A stretch of 64,000 bases of DNA from Azophilus sp963663395 (lineage in GTDB: Bacteria; Pseudomonadota; Gammaproteobacteria; Pseudomonadales; Azotimanducaceae): assembly GCA_963663395.1 (NCBI GenBank), contig OY760226.1:496001-560000 (forward strand), read 5' to 3'. Positions within the stretch are counted from its first letter, which is position 1. Each line of letters starts with the position of its first letter. The notes below the pieces were generated by a model. It was not told the origin of the DNA. It made no database searches and saw nothing but the letters and a program-made list of their open reading frames with translations. The position numbers were made by a program, and so were the translations under genes. This document shows positions 36,721 to 44,794 of this stretch, in pieces.

Positions 36721-37056
36721 TTGACACTCAAGAGCCGTGCAAGTTCGACTATCAGTTCTGTCGAACTCACCCTGCATTTCATCGAGCGAGTCGAACGACA
36801 CGACGCCGACATCGTTGGCAACGGCATCCACGCGCCGGCGGATGCGAACCCCATGGGATTCGTTTTGAATCCGTCCGAGCGGGCCACCCCTGACCAAGTG
36901 CAGTACGATCCGAAACTTCTTGAAGCCTTAAACCGGAAGTGGACCGGCGCCCCCGGGTCGACGGCAGCCATGCAGCCCCGCGATGTCATCGAGATCGAAC
37001 TCGAGAACGTGGGGACACGGCTCAACACCATTGGTGAGAAAGGCGCGCGCCCCTAG
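36721..37056 (+). pseudogene. Mosaic pseudogene built from amidase, unknown and FAH-family fragments
   Basis: The open frame translates into three joined pieces. First, ISSVELTLHFIERVERHDAD matches the N-terminal region of the amidase at 37927 (ISSVELTRHCIERIERYDGD). Second, NGIHAPADANPMGFVLNPSE matches a fragment at 39419-39618 (NGIHASADANHMGFVANSPD). Third, from about 36949, GSTAAMQPRDVIEIELENVG matches the C-terminus of the FAH-family gene ending at 33600 with about 95% DNA identity over ~100 bp. No piece is complete and there is no good ribosome site. Most likely the product of local duplication and deletion. Confidence 0.8.
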
Positions 37057-37068
37057 CCGCGTCGTTGC

Positions 37069-37464
37069 CTAATCGGTTGCAACAAGCCGGTCGAGCCTGC
37101 CGGCCCAGCCGAGTATTCTCTTGTCTGCAGTCACAAGCCGGTGCCCGTCGAGCGCAGTGGCAACGATCAGGCGGTCGGCCGGGTCGGCGTGGAAGCCTGC
37201 AAGGCCGGCCGCCCGGATGCCGACCTGACCGTCGATGGGAAATTCGACGATGCCCTCCCTCAATTGTTTGCGGCGCCAGGGCTCGATCTCGCTGCGCAAG
37301 CCGATTCTTCCCCTTTGCTGAAGCATCGCGATTTCCCAGAACGAAATCGCCGAGACACAAACCTCATCGGAGCGCCATGCCCGGTCGATCTCTCGCCGAG
37401 CACGGGGTCCTAACTTTTGCTCGCCGACCCTCAGCCACAACAGCACGTGAGTATCGAGAAGCAT
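37069..37464 (-). CDS. VapC-like PIN domain toxin
   Basis: 131 aa from the ATG at 37464. PIN-domain ribonuclease of a type II toxin-antitoxin system. Acidic metal ligands are visible at MLLDTHVLLWL (Asp near residue 4), SFWEIAML (Glu, about 42), DPADRLIVATAL (Asp, about 97) and VTADKRI (Asp, about 113). VapC toxins usually cleave tRNA or rRNA. The ATG overlaps the antitoxin stop as TGATG, so translation is coupled and the antitoxin comes first. Confidence 0.9.
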   Translation of the reverse strand: MLLDTHVLLWLRVGEQKLGPRARREIDRAWRSDEVCVSAISFWEIAMLQQRGRIGLRSEIEPWRRKQLREGIVEFPIDGQVGIRAAGLAGFHADPADRLIVATALDGHRLVTADKRILGWAGRLDRLVATD

Positions 37465-37715
37465 CAATTGTTGGCTTCCCACTCGATTTCCAAGGGCTCG
37501 ATGATGTCACCGAGAATCTCGAGCTTTTCCCGGTCGATACCGAAAAGGCTTTCCGGTTTCCGGTGATACGGCACCAGCCGTGCGACCGGGCGGCCGTTCT
37601 TGGAGATGACAAGTTCCTGACCGGTTTCAGCGACCACGTCCATCAGCTTCAGGCACTTTGCTTTGAACTCTGAGGCCTTGATTGTAGGGGTGCCGATCGC
37701 TTTGTCTGTGAGCAT
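37464..37715 (-). CDS. Phd/YefM family antitoxin
   Basis: 83 aa from the ATG at 37715; the frame is open further upstream but this start gives the usual antitoxin length and N-terminus. N-terminal DNA-binding Phd/YefM fold: IKASEFKAKCLKLMDVVAET then ELVISKNGRPVARLVPY. The C-terminal tail (GDIIEPLEIEWEANN) is the expected toxin-neutralising part. It binds VapC and probably represses its own promoter; AT-richer sequence with the repeat ATGGTCATGACCATGGTC at 37759-37776 just upstream is a plausible operator. Confidence 0.88.
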   Translation of the reverse strand: MLTDKAIGTPTIKASEFKAKCLKLMDVVAETGQELVISKNGRPVARLVPYHRKPESLFGIDREKLEILGDIIEPLEIEWEANN

Positions 37716-37758
37716 TTTCTGAAATCGTCCCGACAATGTTTCTGGGTCGGAAATAATA

Positions 37759-37776
37759 CTATGGTCATGACCATGG
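37759..37776. promoter_or_regulatory. Candidate operator of the toxin-antitoxin operon
   Basis: An 18-bp stretch, ATGGTCATGACCATGGTC, contains the palindrome GGTCATGACC and a repeated ATGGTC unit. It lies 44 bp upstream of the antitoxin start within locally AT-rich DNA. Phd/YefM antitoxins bind such palindromes to autoregulate. The site is inferred from position and symmetry only. Confidence 0.45.
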
Positions 37777-37926
37777 TCAAGACTGCTCTTACCCAGAGTT
37801 GCGGGCGCATCATTGAAACGCATCTGGGCGCCAGTCCGGTGCAGGCTGATTCAGCCGAACGTGCCGCGTTTGGCCGATCGCTGTAGTCTTGCCCGCATCG
37901 CACCTCTGGTGCAGGAGGAGACCGCA

Positions 37927-39384
37927 ATGACCCGGGATCTCGCGTTTCGTCCGGCGATTGAGCTCGCCGAACTCGTCCGCAGCGGGGCGATCAGTTCCGT
38001 CGAACTCACGCGGCATTGCATCGAGCGCATCGAACGTTACGACGGCGACATCAACGCCGTGGTGGTACGCACGTTCCAGCGGGCACTCGAGGATGCGGCG
38101 GCGGCCGACGCCGCCCTCGCCCGGGGAGCGGCAAGCGGGCCGCTGCACGGGCTGCCGCTGACCATCAAGGAGTCCTACGTCATGCAGGACACCCCGGCGA
38201 CCTGGGGCATCGAGGCACAGCGGGACAACGTCGCCGACGCGGACGGGCTCGCGGTAAGCCGATTCCGGGCTGCCGGCGCGCACTTCCTCGGCAAGACGAA
38301 CGTGCCCGTCGATCTCGCGGACGTGCAGAGCTACAACCCGATTTACGGCACCACCAGCAACCCCTGGAATCTCGAGCGGACGCCGGGCGGTTCGTCGGGC
38401 GGCAGCGCCGCTTCGGTGGCAGCAGGCTTCTCGCCCCTCGAGGCGGGTTCGGACATCGGCGGCTCCATTCGCACGCCGGCGCACTTCTGCGGCGTGTTCG
38501 GGCACAAGCCGACCTGGGGCATCGTGCCGATGTCCGGGCACGAGGTTGTACCGGGGGTCCCGGACCCCGACCTGAGCGTGTGCGGGCCGCTGGCCCGGGA
38601 CGCCGCGGACCTCGCCCTCGCTCTCGACGTGATGGCCGGACCCACCGAGCGCGAATCCACCGGCTGGCGGCTCGAGTTGCCGCGACCGGCGTTCCGCGAG
38701 CTGTCCGAGTTGCGGGTCGCGGTGTGGGCGAACGAAGACATTGCGCCGGTCAGCGCCGAGACGGTGGCGCGCGTGCAACGCGTGGCTGACGCGTTCGCGA
38801 GGCTTGGCGCAACGGTTTCCGATTCAGCACGCCCGGACTTCGACGTACGCAAGGCGCAACTCATCTACCAGAACCTCCTGACCGCCGTGATGTCGAGTGG
38901 GCAGCCGGTGAGCCACATCGAAAAGATGCGGGAGCTGGCGGCAACGCTGGATCCGGCGGACACGTCCACGGACGCCAACGTGGCGCGCGCTTCGATCATG
39001 AGCCACCGCGATTGGATCCGGCACGATTTCCGCCGCGAGCGGCTGCGGCGGGCCTGGGACGCTTTCTTCCGCGACTGGGACGTGCTCGTCTGTCCGCAGT
39101 TCGCCGTGCCGGCGATACCGCACGATCACCGGCCGTTCGCCGAACGCACCACGCTGGTGGATGGCGAGGCTCGGCCCTATATGGAGTCCGTCTTCTGGTC
39201 CGGCCTGGTGGTTGCGTCCTTTCTGCCGAGTACCTGCCTGCCCACGGGGCCGTCCACCGAAGGGCTCCCCATTGGCGTGCAGATTGTCGGAGCGCCCTAT
39301 CGGGACCACACCACCATCGAGTGCGCACGGCAACTTGCGGAGGAAATCGGCGGCTTCGTGGCGCCACCGGCGCTTCAGGGATAA
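37927..39384 (+). CDS. Amidase signature family enzyme
   Basis: 485 aa from the ATG at 37927, preceded by GGAGGAG. Hydrolyses carboxamides. The Ser-cisSer-Lys triad is intact: Lys in LTIKESYV (about 80), the Gly/Ser-rich signature GGSSGGSAASVAAG (about 155-168), and the nucleophile serine in GSDIGGSIRTPAHFCGVFG (about 175-193). Substrate unknown. It could act on amides made by the nitrile hydratase 19 kb away, but nothing links them directly. Its N-terminal coding region was the source of part of the mosaic pseudogene at 36721. Confidence 0.92.
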   Translation: MTRDLAFRPAIELAELVRSGAISSVELTRHCIERIERYDGDINAVVVRTFQRALEDAAAADAALARGAASGPLHGLPLTIKESYVMQDTPATWGIEAQRDNVADADGLAVSRFRAAGAHFLGKTNVPVDLADVQSYNPIYGTTSNPWNLERTPGGSSGGSAASVAAGFSPLEAGSDIGGSIRTPAHFCGVFGHKPTWGIVPMSGHEVVPGVPDPDLSVCGPLARDAADLALALDVMAGPTERESTGWRLELPRPAFRELSELRVAVWANEDIAPVSAETVARVQRVADAFARLGATVSDSARPDFDVRKAQLIYQNLLTAVMSSGQPVSHIEKMRELAATLDPADTSTDANVARASIMSHRDWIRHDFRRERLRRAWDAFFRDWDVLVCPQFAVPAIPHDHRPFAERTTLVDGEARPYMESVFWSGLVVASFLPSTCLPTGPSTEGLPIGVQIVGAPYRDHTTIECARQLAEEIGGFVAPPALQG

Positions 39385-39418
39385 CGTCGAACCGCATGGG
39401 CGCGGCTGCCGGTTCTCA

Positions 39419-39618
39419 GCTTCAATGACAACGGCATCCACGCGTCGGCGGATGCGAACCACATGGGATTCGTGGCGAATTCGCCCGATTGGGCCGCCGC
39501 TGACGAGCAGTACGTTCCGGAGTCTTTCGAAGCCTGGAAACTGGAAGTGGACCGGCGCCTATGGATCAGGTCGCATAGTGTTCAGCGGGAGCAGGAACAC
39601 TCGGGGCGGGCGGCGTGA
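39419..39618 (+). pseudogene. Orphan coding fragment shared with the mosaic pseudogene
   Basis: An in-frame stretch after the amidase reads FNDNGIHASADANHMGFVAN, then WAAADEQYVPESFEAWKLEV, and runs to a TGA at about 39618, overlapping the 3' end of the opposing gene. It has no start codon or ribosome site of its own. A diverged copy of the same piece sits at 36817-36950. It looks like the C-terminal remnant of a lost gene. I do not recognise the family. Confidence 0.55.
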
Positions 39619-41626
39619 ACGCGGAACGGGCAGAGTGCCAACCCGCCATGACAGCGTCGATGAGCGGCAAGCGGCCGTCATTCGCGTCGGCGGCGGCCGC
39701 GAGGAGCTTCACTTCCACATCCAGCCGCCTGGTGAAGTCACGGCCCCTCGCACAACTCATGAGCGGCGTCTCACACATGAGATGACCCACCAGCGCGAGC
39801 AGCGCCGCGGTCCCCAGCGCAGCATCGCCGACAGGCCAATCGCCACGCCGCATCCAATGTACCTTCAGTTGACTGCCGGCCTGCGACAGGGAGCGCACGT
39901 TCCTGTCGAGACGCACGGCCTCCTGTTGCACCCTGGCAAGCGACTGCCGGGCGGAAATCTCGGCCGGATGCCCGGCGCCGGCCCGCGCCCGGATGCGGGC
40001 ATGTAGCGCCTCCAATTCCGGTATTACCCCACTCACTGTTTCGTGACGCCTTCTCATCTCTCCGAGTCTTTTCTCGACATCCCCACGCAGATTCGGCGAG
40101 TTCAGGGGTCCGAGCAGTTGTTCGGCCGATTCACGGTTGATCCTGTGAATGTCCTTATTGAGCGGGCCTTCGATCGCCAGTGCAAACTGGCGAATGGGAA
40201 CCCTGGCAGGGACCAGGCGCTTGCGGACACGGGGCTCGCGCACTTCGAGGGTGACGGGCAGCCCAGTGCTCTCAACGTCGAAGTACCAGTGTTGAGTGGA
40301 CCAACGGCCGATATCATCGGGCGTCAAAAGCGCGATGGAAGCAAGGGGAAGCTGCACAGGTTTGTCTCCGTGGGCCTTTTGCAGCTTCTCCGGGTCGGCA
40401 AGAAGGGCGGTACTCAGGATTTCCACGTGCATGTAGTTGCAGAAATCCACGCGCATCGCTACGGCGGCATGCGGCGCAAAAACCGGTGAACTCAGACCGT
40501 CGCAAACGTTGCGAAAGTCCGACTCGTCGGTCCCTCCCTCCGGCGCCTGCAGAATGCCCGCTGCACGGGCGTTTGACAGCGTGGCTCTAAGCTCATCGTA
40601 GGTGAGCCGTTGCAGGGCTTCCACCTGGAAATCATCGGCACTCAGGATGCCGTGGCGTACGCCAACGAACAGTGTCTCGTTCCGGTCATTGCTCAAGCCG
40701 GTGAGCGCCAGGTCGCGCGCATGGGGAAACTCCGCCAATGGAGGCAGGGCATGCCCCTCGCGCAGCGGATAACCCGTGGGAAAGTGAGCCCCGATTTCCG
40801 TGCCGGGCACGACACGACTTTCCACCACCGTGCGCGAGCCCAGATCGACGGGCAAGTTCGTGTCTATGCGCGTGGCCGCCCCGAGCCAGGACAGCCCCAT
40901 CCGGTACCAGTATTCGCAAACGTCGTCGGCACGTCGCCGCAACTCGTCCGAAACCAGGTCGCTCGTTGGGCATGTACCCCCATCCGTCCTGAAACGGCTT
41001 ATTGCGGCGTACAGTTCGATCCGGCGTTGCAGTACTCCGGGTTGGTGTAACCGGACGAGACTCCACAGCTTGCGGCTATCCGTGTCGCCCAGTGGTCCCG
41101 CCCGCGATTTCTCGAGCAATTCGTGCGCTTCGGCGGAGTCCCGCTCTAATTCCCGTATCGTTCGGGCAGTTGCGGACAGGCCCGCCCTTTCTTCCGCTGG
41201 GAAGTCGGGTCTCCAGACAAGTTTCAGCAGGCGCTCGTCCTCCTTCCGGATGGCGTCCTTGCGCTCCTGTGTAAGCCAGAGACGATTCGGATTGGGGGAG
41301 GCCGGCGTCGGGGTGACTCGGATGGTGCTGCCGGCGCATGGTCTGGTTCTGGGCGCGCTCACCCAACCCTCAATCAGGCCGGACGCGCGTATTGGCGCCC
41401 CCAGCACCTTGACCGGTCTTGTGGGCGTAGGGTCGTCGCACACCGGAGCATTGCTTCCGCCGGCCGGCTCCCGCCCTGCCTGGTGTGGCTGGAGGCGTCG
41501 CTGCCTGTGGGACACAGACACTTCCCGGCCTGCGAACGCGCCCTGCCGCGATACGCCGGCGTTGCCGGGCTCACCGGAGCGCCGGGTTCCCGCGGAGGTG
41601 CTTGCCGCGCTTTGAATTCCGTCCAT
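39566..41626 (-). CDS. SopB/IpgD-like (inositol phosphatase family) protein with a degenerate active site
   Basis: 686 aa, no signal peptide. Near the C-terminus (about residues 624-647), ETPLMSCARGRDFTRRLDVE aligns with the active-site region of the type III effector phosphatases SopB/IpgD (known loop CKSGKDRTGM followed by D-x-E-[IV]-K). The Cys, Gly, basic residue, Asp, Thr and downstream DVEVK are kept, but the CX5R arginine is Phe, so phosphatase activity is doubtful. The middle region LFVGVRHGILSADDF and LASIALLTPDDI also has a SopB-like feel. The N-terminal ~100 residues are low-complexity Ser/Pro/Arg-rich, as in secreted effectors. No secretion genes are nearby. Alternative: a divergent homologue with another role. 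Confidence 0.6.
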   Translation of the reverse strand: MDGIQSAASTSAGTRRSGEPGNAGVSRQGAFAGREVSVSHRQRRLQPHQAGREPAGGSNAPVCDDPTPTRPVKVLGAPIRASGLIEGWVSAPRTRPCAGSTIRVTPTPASPNPNRLWLTQERKDAIRKEDERLLKLVWRPDFPAEERAGLSATARTIRELERDSAEAHELLEKSRAGPLGDTDSRKLWSLVRLHQPGVLQRRIELYAAISRFRTDGGTCPTSDLVSDELRRRADDVCEYWYRMGLSWLGAATRIDTNLPVDLGSRTVVESRVVPGTEIGAHFPTGYPLREGHALPPLAEFPHARDLALTGLSNDRNETLFVGVRHGILSADDFQVEALQRLTYDELRATLSNARAAGILQAPEGGTDESDFRNVCDGLSSPVFAPHAAVAMRVDFCNYMHVEILSTALLADPEKLQKAHGDKPVQLPLASIALLTPDDIGRWSTQHWYFDVESTGLPVTLEVREPRVRKRLVPARVPIRQFALAIEGPLNKDIHRINRESAEQLLGPLNSPNLRGDVEKRLGEMRRRHETVSGVIPELEALHARIRARAGAGHPAEISARQSLARVQQEAVRLDRNVRSLSQAGSQLKVHWMRRGDWPVGDAALGTAALLALVGHLMCETPLMSCARGRDFTRRLDVEVKLLAAAADANDGRLPLIDAVMAGWHSARSAFTPPAPSVPAPAEHYAT

Positions 41627-42091
41627 CGTCGATCAATGCCTGGGCCGGTTTGATCTCCACAGGCGCGTTCGACATTGCGCTGCACGCATAGTTCCAGGAA
41701 ACGAAAGGGAACGCGTCGGTCACTAGCAGCCCGTGTGGATCCGGCACGAATGCCGCTGCACAGCAACCTGCGCGCAACGTCAATCGAATACGAAGCGGCA
41801 ATTTCGCACAAGAATGTGGGAAATCAGCTATTGCGGCACAACGCGCCCATCATCCCTAATCGTGGCGATTGAATCAGGTAGTGGGGCCGTTTGCAGATCC
41901 CTTCACGAAGGGCGCCGAACACTTGTTGGAGCCTGCGGTAACCCGCTTGGAAAGCCGAGTCACGTACAAAAGGACCATTGCATTGATTCCCGCCGGCAGC
42001 GCCATCTGAAAACCGGCACCTGTGCCGGGCAACCACAGCTGGCAAGCGGCAACGTGAACTTACCCGGATAGTCGTACGCGAGGGTCTACAG
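41627..42091. other. Divergent intergenic region, no supported gene
   Basis: Separates the leftward SopB-like gene from the rightward CsgG-like gene. Open frames here on both strands have poor composition and no ribosome site. It must hold the promoters of both genes, but no clear -35/-10 pair or regulator box could be read. The DNA is less GC-rich than the core. Confidence 0.4.
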
Positions 42092-43381
42092 ATGTCCAGA
42101 AGCCGTCAATTCACCAGGTTCCAAATCGCCTCTGTCGCTCAGTGCAGATTTGCCGCAGGCCCGGCGGTTGCCGCCAAACGCCGGGCCTCTCACAGCAATC
42201 AGACCGGCAAGGCCCAAACATGGCAACCGGCCAGGTCCCTCATCGGTCTGTTGAGTGGGCTCGTCGGCATGCTACTGACCGTCGCCATGATGCCAACCCA
42301 TGGCGAGTTCCTCGCCTACTCGGTGACCGAGGCAGACAGGTCGCCGCTGCCCCGAAACCTCGAAAACATCAACGCCAAGCATCTCGTCAACATCGCATGG
42401 GGTCCGTATGCGGGGCCCAAGGCCCGTGTCGGCGTGCTCAAGGTAGACAATACCAGCGGCCTGGCGACCATTACCGTCGACTCCGGCGACCGCCAATCGG
42501 AAATCTCATTGAGCGGGCAACAGGTTCCGGTAAACGGCATCGAGGCGATAGTCACCGACACAATGGCCCGCACCGGCCGATTCTCGCTCGTGGAGCGCAA
42601 GATTCTCAATGAGGTACTCGGCGAACAGGATCTGGGCGAGCGGGTCTCGCAGCCATCGGCGGCCAGGGTTGGCAAGGTTCTGGGTGCGGAATATCTCCTG
42701 CAGGTAGTGGTCACCGACTATGAGGACAAGACCAGCAGCATAGGTGGGGGCGCCATCGGCGCGCTCACCCGGGTACCGGTGCTCGGCGGCATCGGCATCA
42801 AGAGCAGCGAGGGCCGCATTGGCCTCAATTTCCGTCTGATCGATGCCGAGACCAGTGAAGTGGTTTACACCAGGCAACTGGAATCCGTCATCCGCGAGAG
42901 CGGGCTGTTGGTGGGTGCGGGCGGCGTTGGCGGCGGAATTGGGCTTGCCGGCTTCCTGGGGAAATACTCGAAGACGCCGATCGGGCAGGCCGTGATCGCC
43001 GGGGTGAACAAGGGTGTTTTCGATCTGGTGCTGGTGATCGGTGCCAAGCCCGCCCAGGGCAGCGTGGTAAAAGTCGAAAAGGGGCAAATCTGGCTGAACC
43101 GGGGGCAGGACGCAATGGTGGTCGGCGATGCCCTGGAGGTGTTCTCCAGGGGCGAAGAACTCATCGACCCGGAGACGGGAATCAGCCTGGGCAGCGAACA
43201 TTCCATGACCGGTCGGGCACGGGTGACGGAAGTTCGAGAGAAATTCAGCATCGCCCAACTCGATGCCTCCGCGGGAACGGTAAATCGCGGCGACCGGGTC
43301 ATTTCGCTGGCAGCGCCCCCGTCCATCGAGTTTGCGGATGCCTGGGTACCGCCGCAGCGCCCCAAACGGCTGAAGAGGTAG
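42092..43381 (+). CDS. CsgG-like envelope protein
   Basis: 429 aa. The core resembles CsgG/FlgT-type periplasmic or outer-membrane assembly proteins: VNGIEAIVTDTMARTGRFSL, VERKILNEVLGEQDLG, RVGKVLGAEYLLQVVVTDYE, and a glycine-rich segment LVGAGGVGGGIGLAGFLG (about 270). A C-terminal ~110-residue domain (GSVVKVEKGQIWLNRGQDAM) resembles the FlgT-C-like extension. A hydrophobic segment SLIGLLSGLVGMLLTVAMM at about 49-67 looks like an export signal but lies unusually far from the ATG at 42092, so the true start may be internal. No lipobox cysteine is obvious. No curli genes are nearby, so partner and role are unknown. Confidence 0.65.
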   Translation: MSRSRQFTRFQIASVAQCRFAAGPAVAAKRRASHSNQTGKAQTWQPARSLIGLLSGLVGMLLTVAMMPTHGEFLAYSVTEADRSPLPRNLENINAKHLVNIAWGPYAGPKARVGVLKVDNTSGLATITVDSGDRQSEISLSGQQVPVNGIEAIVTDTMARTGRFSLVERKILNEVLGEQDLGERVSQPSAARVGKVLGAEYLLQVVVTDYEDKTSSIGGGAIGALTRVPVLGGIGIKSSEGRIGLNFRLIDAETSEVVYTRQLESVIRESGLLVGAGGVGGGIGLAGFLGKYSKTPIGQAVIAGVNKGVFDLVLVIGAKPAQGSVVKVEKGQIWLNRGQDAMVVGDALEVFSRGEELIDPETGISLGSEHSMTGRARVTEVREKFSIAQLDASAGTVNRGDRVISLAAPPSIEFADAWVPPQRPKRLKR

Positions 43382-43558
43382 AAACCGGCGCGACGAACCG
43401 GCACGGGCTGATCGATCCAGACTCGGGGCGGCTGTTTAAGGGAATTCGCCGCAGGACACCGCCAGGCCGGCCAGGGTCGAAATCTCGCTTCATTCCCGAG
43501 CCAACTCCGGATAAAGCGTTAGACTCTCACGCTGTCTGATCGAACCTGGAGCCTGACG

Positions 43559-44794
43559 TTGCCCGACGCGCTGTCCGCATTGCGTATCTGCGACTTCACC
43601 GGCCAACTGGCCGGCGCGGGCGCAACGAAGTGGCTGGCCTCATTTGGCGCCGAGGTGATTCGTATCGAGGACCCGGTGCGCGAGGGGCGGTGGGACATAC
43701 TGCGCGGGATACCGCCCTTCGTCGACGAGCGGCGCGGCATCGACTTCGGCGGTGGGTTCAACAATCACAACACCAACAAGTACGGCATCACCCTGAACCT
43801 GAGGACCGGGCGCGCCAAGGAAATTCTCGCCGAACTGGTGAAGATCTCCGATGTCGTCAGCGAGAACTTCGCCAAGGGCGTGCTCGAAAGGTGGGGCTTC
43901 GGCTACGAGCAGTTGAAGGCGATCAAACCCGACATCATCTACATATCGAACTGCGGGTTCGGCCACGTCGGACCCTACAGCGATTTCAAGTCCTGGGGCC
44001 CCATCGTGCAGGCCGTCTCGGGGCTGACCTTCACCTCGGGGCTGCCGGACCGGGAACCGGCCGGCTGGGGCTATTCGTACATGGACCACACCGGCGCGTA
44101 CTACATGGCCATCGCCATTCTCATGGCGCTGGTTCACCGTCAGCGAACCGGCGAGGGCCAGTGGGTCGACCTGGCATGCACCGAGTCGGCCCTCGCCCTG
44201 CACGGCCCGGCGCTGCTCGACTGGACTGTCAACGGCCGCCCCTGCCGGCGCGAGGGGCAGCCCTACAGCAACCGCAACCAGTGGCCGGCCATGGCCCCGC
44301 ACGGAATCTACCCCTGCAGCGGCGACGACGACTGGGTGGCCATCGCCTGCCGGAACCAGCACGACTGGGAAGCCCTGGCATCGGATGTCGATGAACAATG
44401 GTGCACCGACCCGGCGTTCGCCAATCTCGAATCGAGGCTGGCGGCTCAGGACCGCCTCGACGGGCACCTGGCCGCGTGGACGGCGCGCCACGACAAGTTC
44501 GTGGTGGAAGAACGGCTGCAGGCCGCCGGTGTGCCCGTGGCGCCGGTGCTGAAGCCGGAAGAGAGGATCGACCTCGACCCGAGTACGGGGGATTTCGGCC
44601 TCTGGCCGCAGGTACGCCACTCGAAGATGGGTGATGTGCGGGTCGATGGGCAGCCGGCACACTTTTCCCGCACCGACTGGCACCAGGAGCGCGGCGCGCC
44701 CTGCCTGGGTGAGCACAACGAGGAGGTGTTCACGCGGCTTCTGGGCATGAGCGCCAAAGACGTGGAACAACTTCGGCAGGAGGGCGTGATTTGA
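43559..44794 (+). CDS. CaiB/BaiF family class III CoA-transferase (catalytic type)
   Basis: 411 aa from a TTG at 43559. Moves CoA between carboxylic acids. The N-terminus LRICDFTGQLAGAGATKWLA is family-typical, and NLRTGRAKEILAELVKISDV follows. The catalytic Asp is present in YMDHTGAYYMAIAILMAL (about residue 179), followed by GEGQWVDLACTESAL. The C-terminal VPVAPVLKPEE is also conserved. Its stop overlaps the TTG of the next gene, a paralogue lacking this Asp, so the two probably form a heteromer. Confidence 0.88.
   Translation: MPDALSALRICDFTGQLAGAGATKWLASFGAEVIRIEDPVREGRWDILRGIPPFVDERRGIDFGGGFNNHNTNKYGITLNLRTGRAKEILAELVKISDVVSENFAKGVLERWGFGYEQLKAIKPDIIYISNCGFGHVGPYSDFKSWGPIVQAVSGLTFTSGLPDREPAGWGYSYMDHTGAYYMAIAILMALVHRQRTGEGQWVDLACTESALALHGPALLDWTVNGRPCRREGQPYSNRNQWPAMAPHGIYPCSGDDDWVAIACRNQHDWEALASDVDEQWCTDPAFANLESRLAAQDRLDGHLAAWTARHDKFVVEERLQAAGVPVAPVLKPEERIDLDPSTGDFGLWPQVRHSKMGDVRVDGQPAHFSRTDWHQERGAPCLGEHNEEVFTRLLGMSAKDVEQLRQEGVI

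Noticed and set aside
41733..42071. 112-aa plus-strand open frame upstream of the CsgG-like gene, considered as an effector chaperone
   Set aside because: Composition is Arg/Cys/Thr-rich and unlike the small acidic type III chaperones; no ribosome site.
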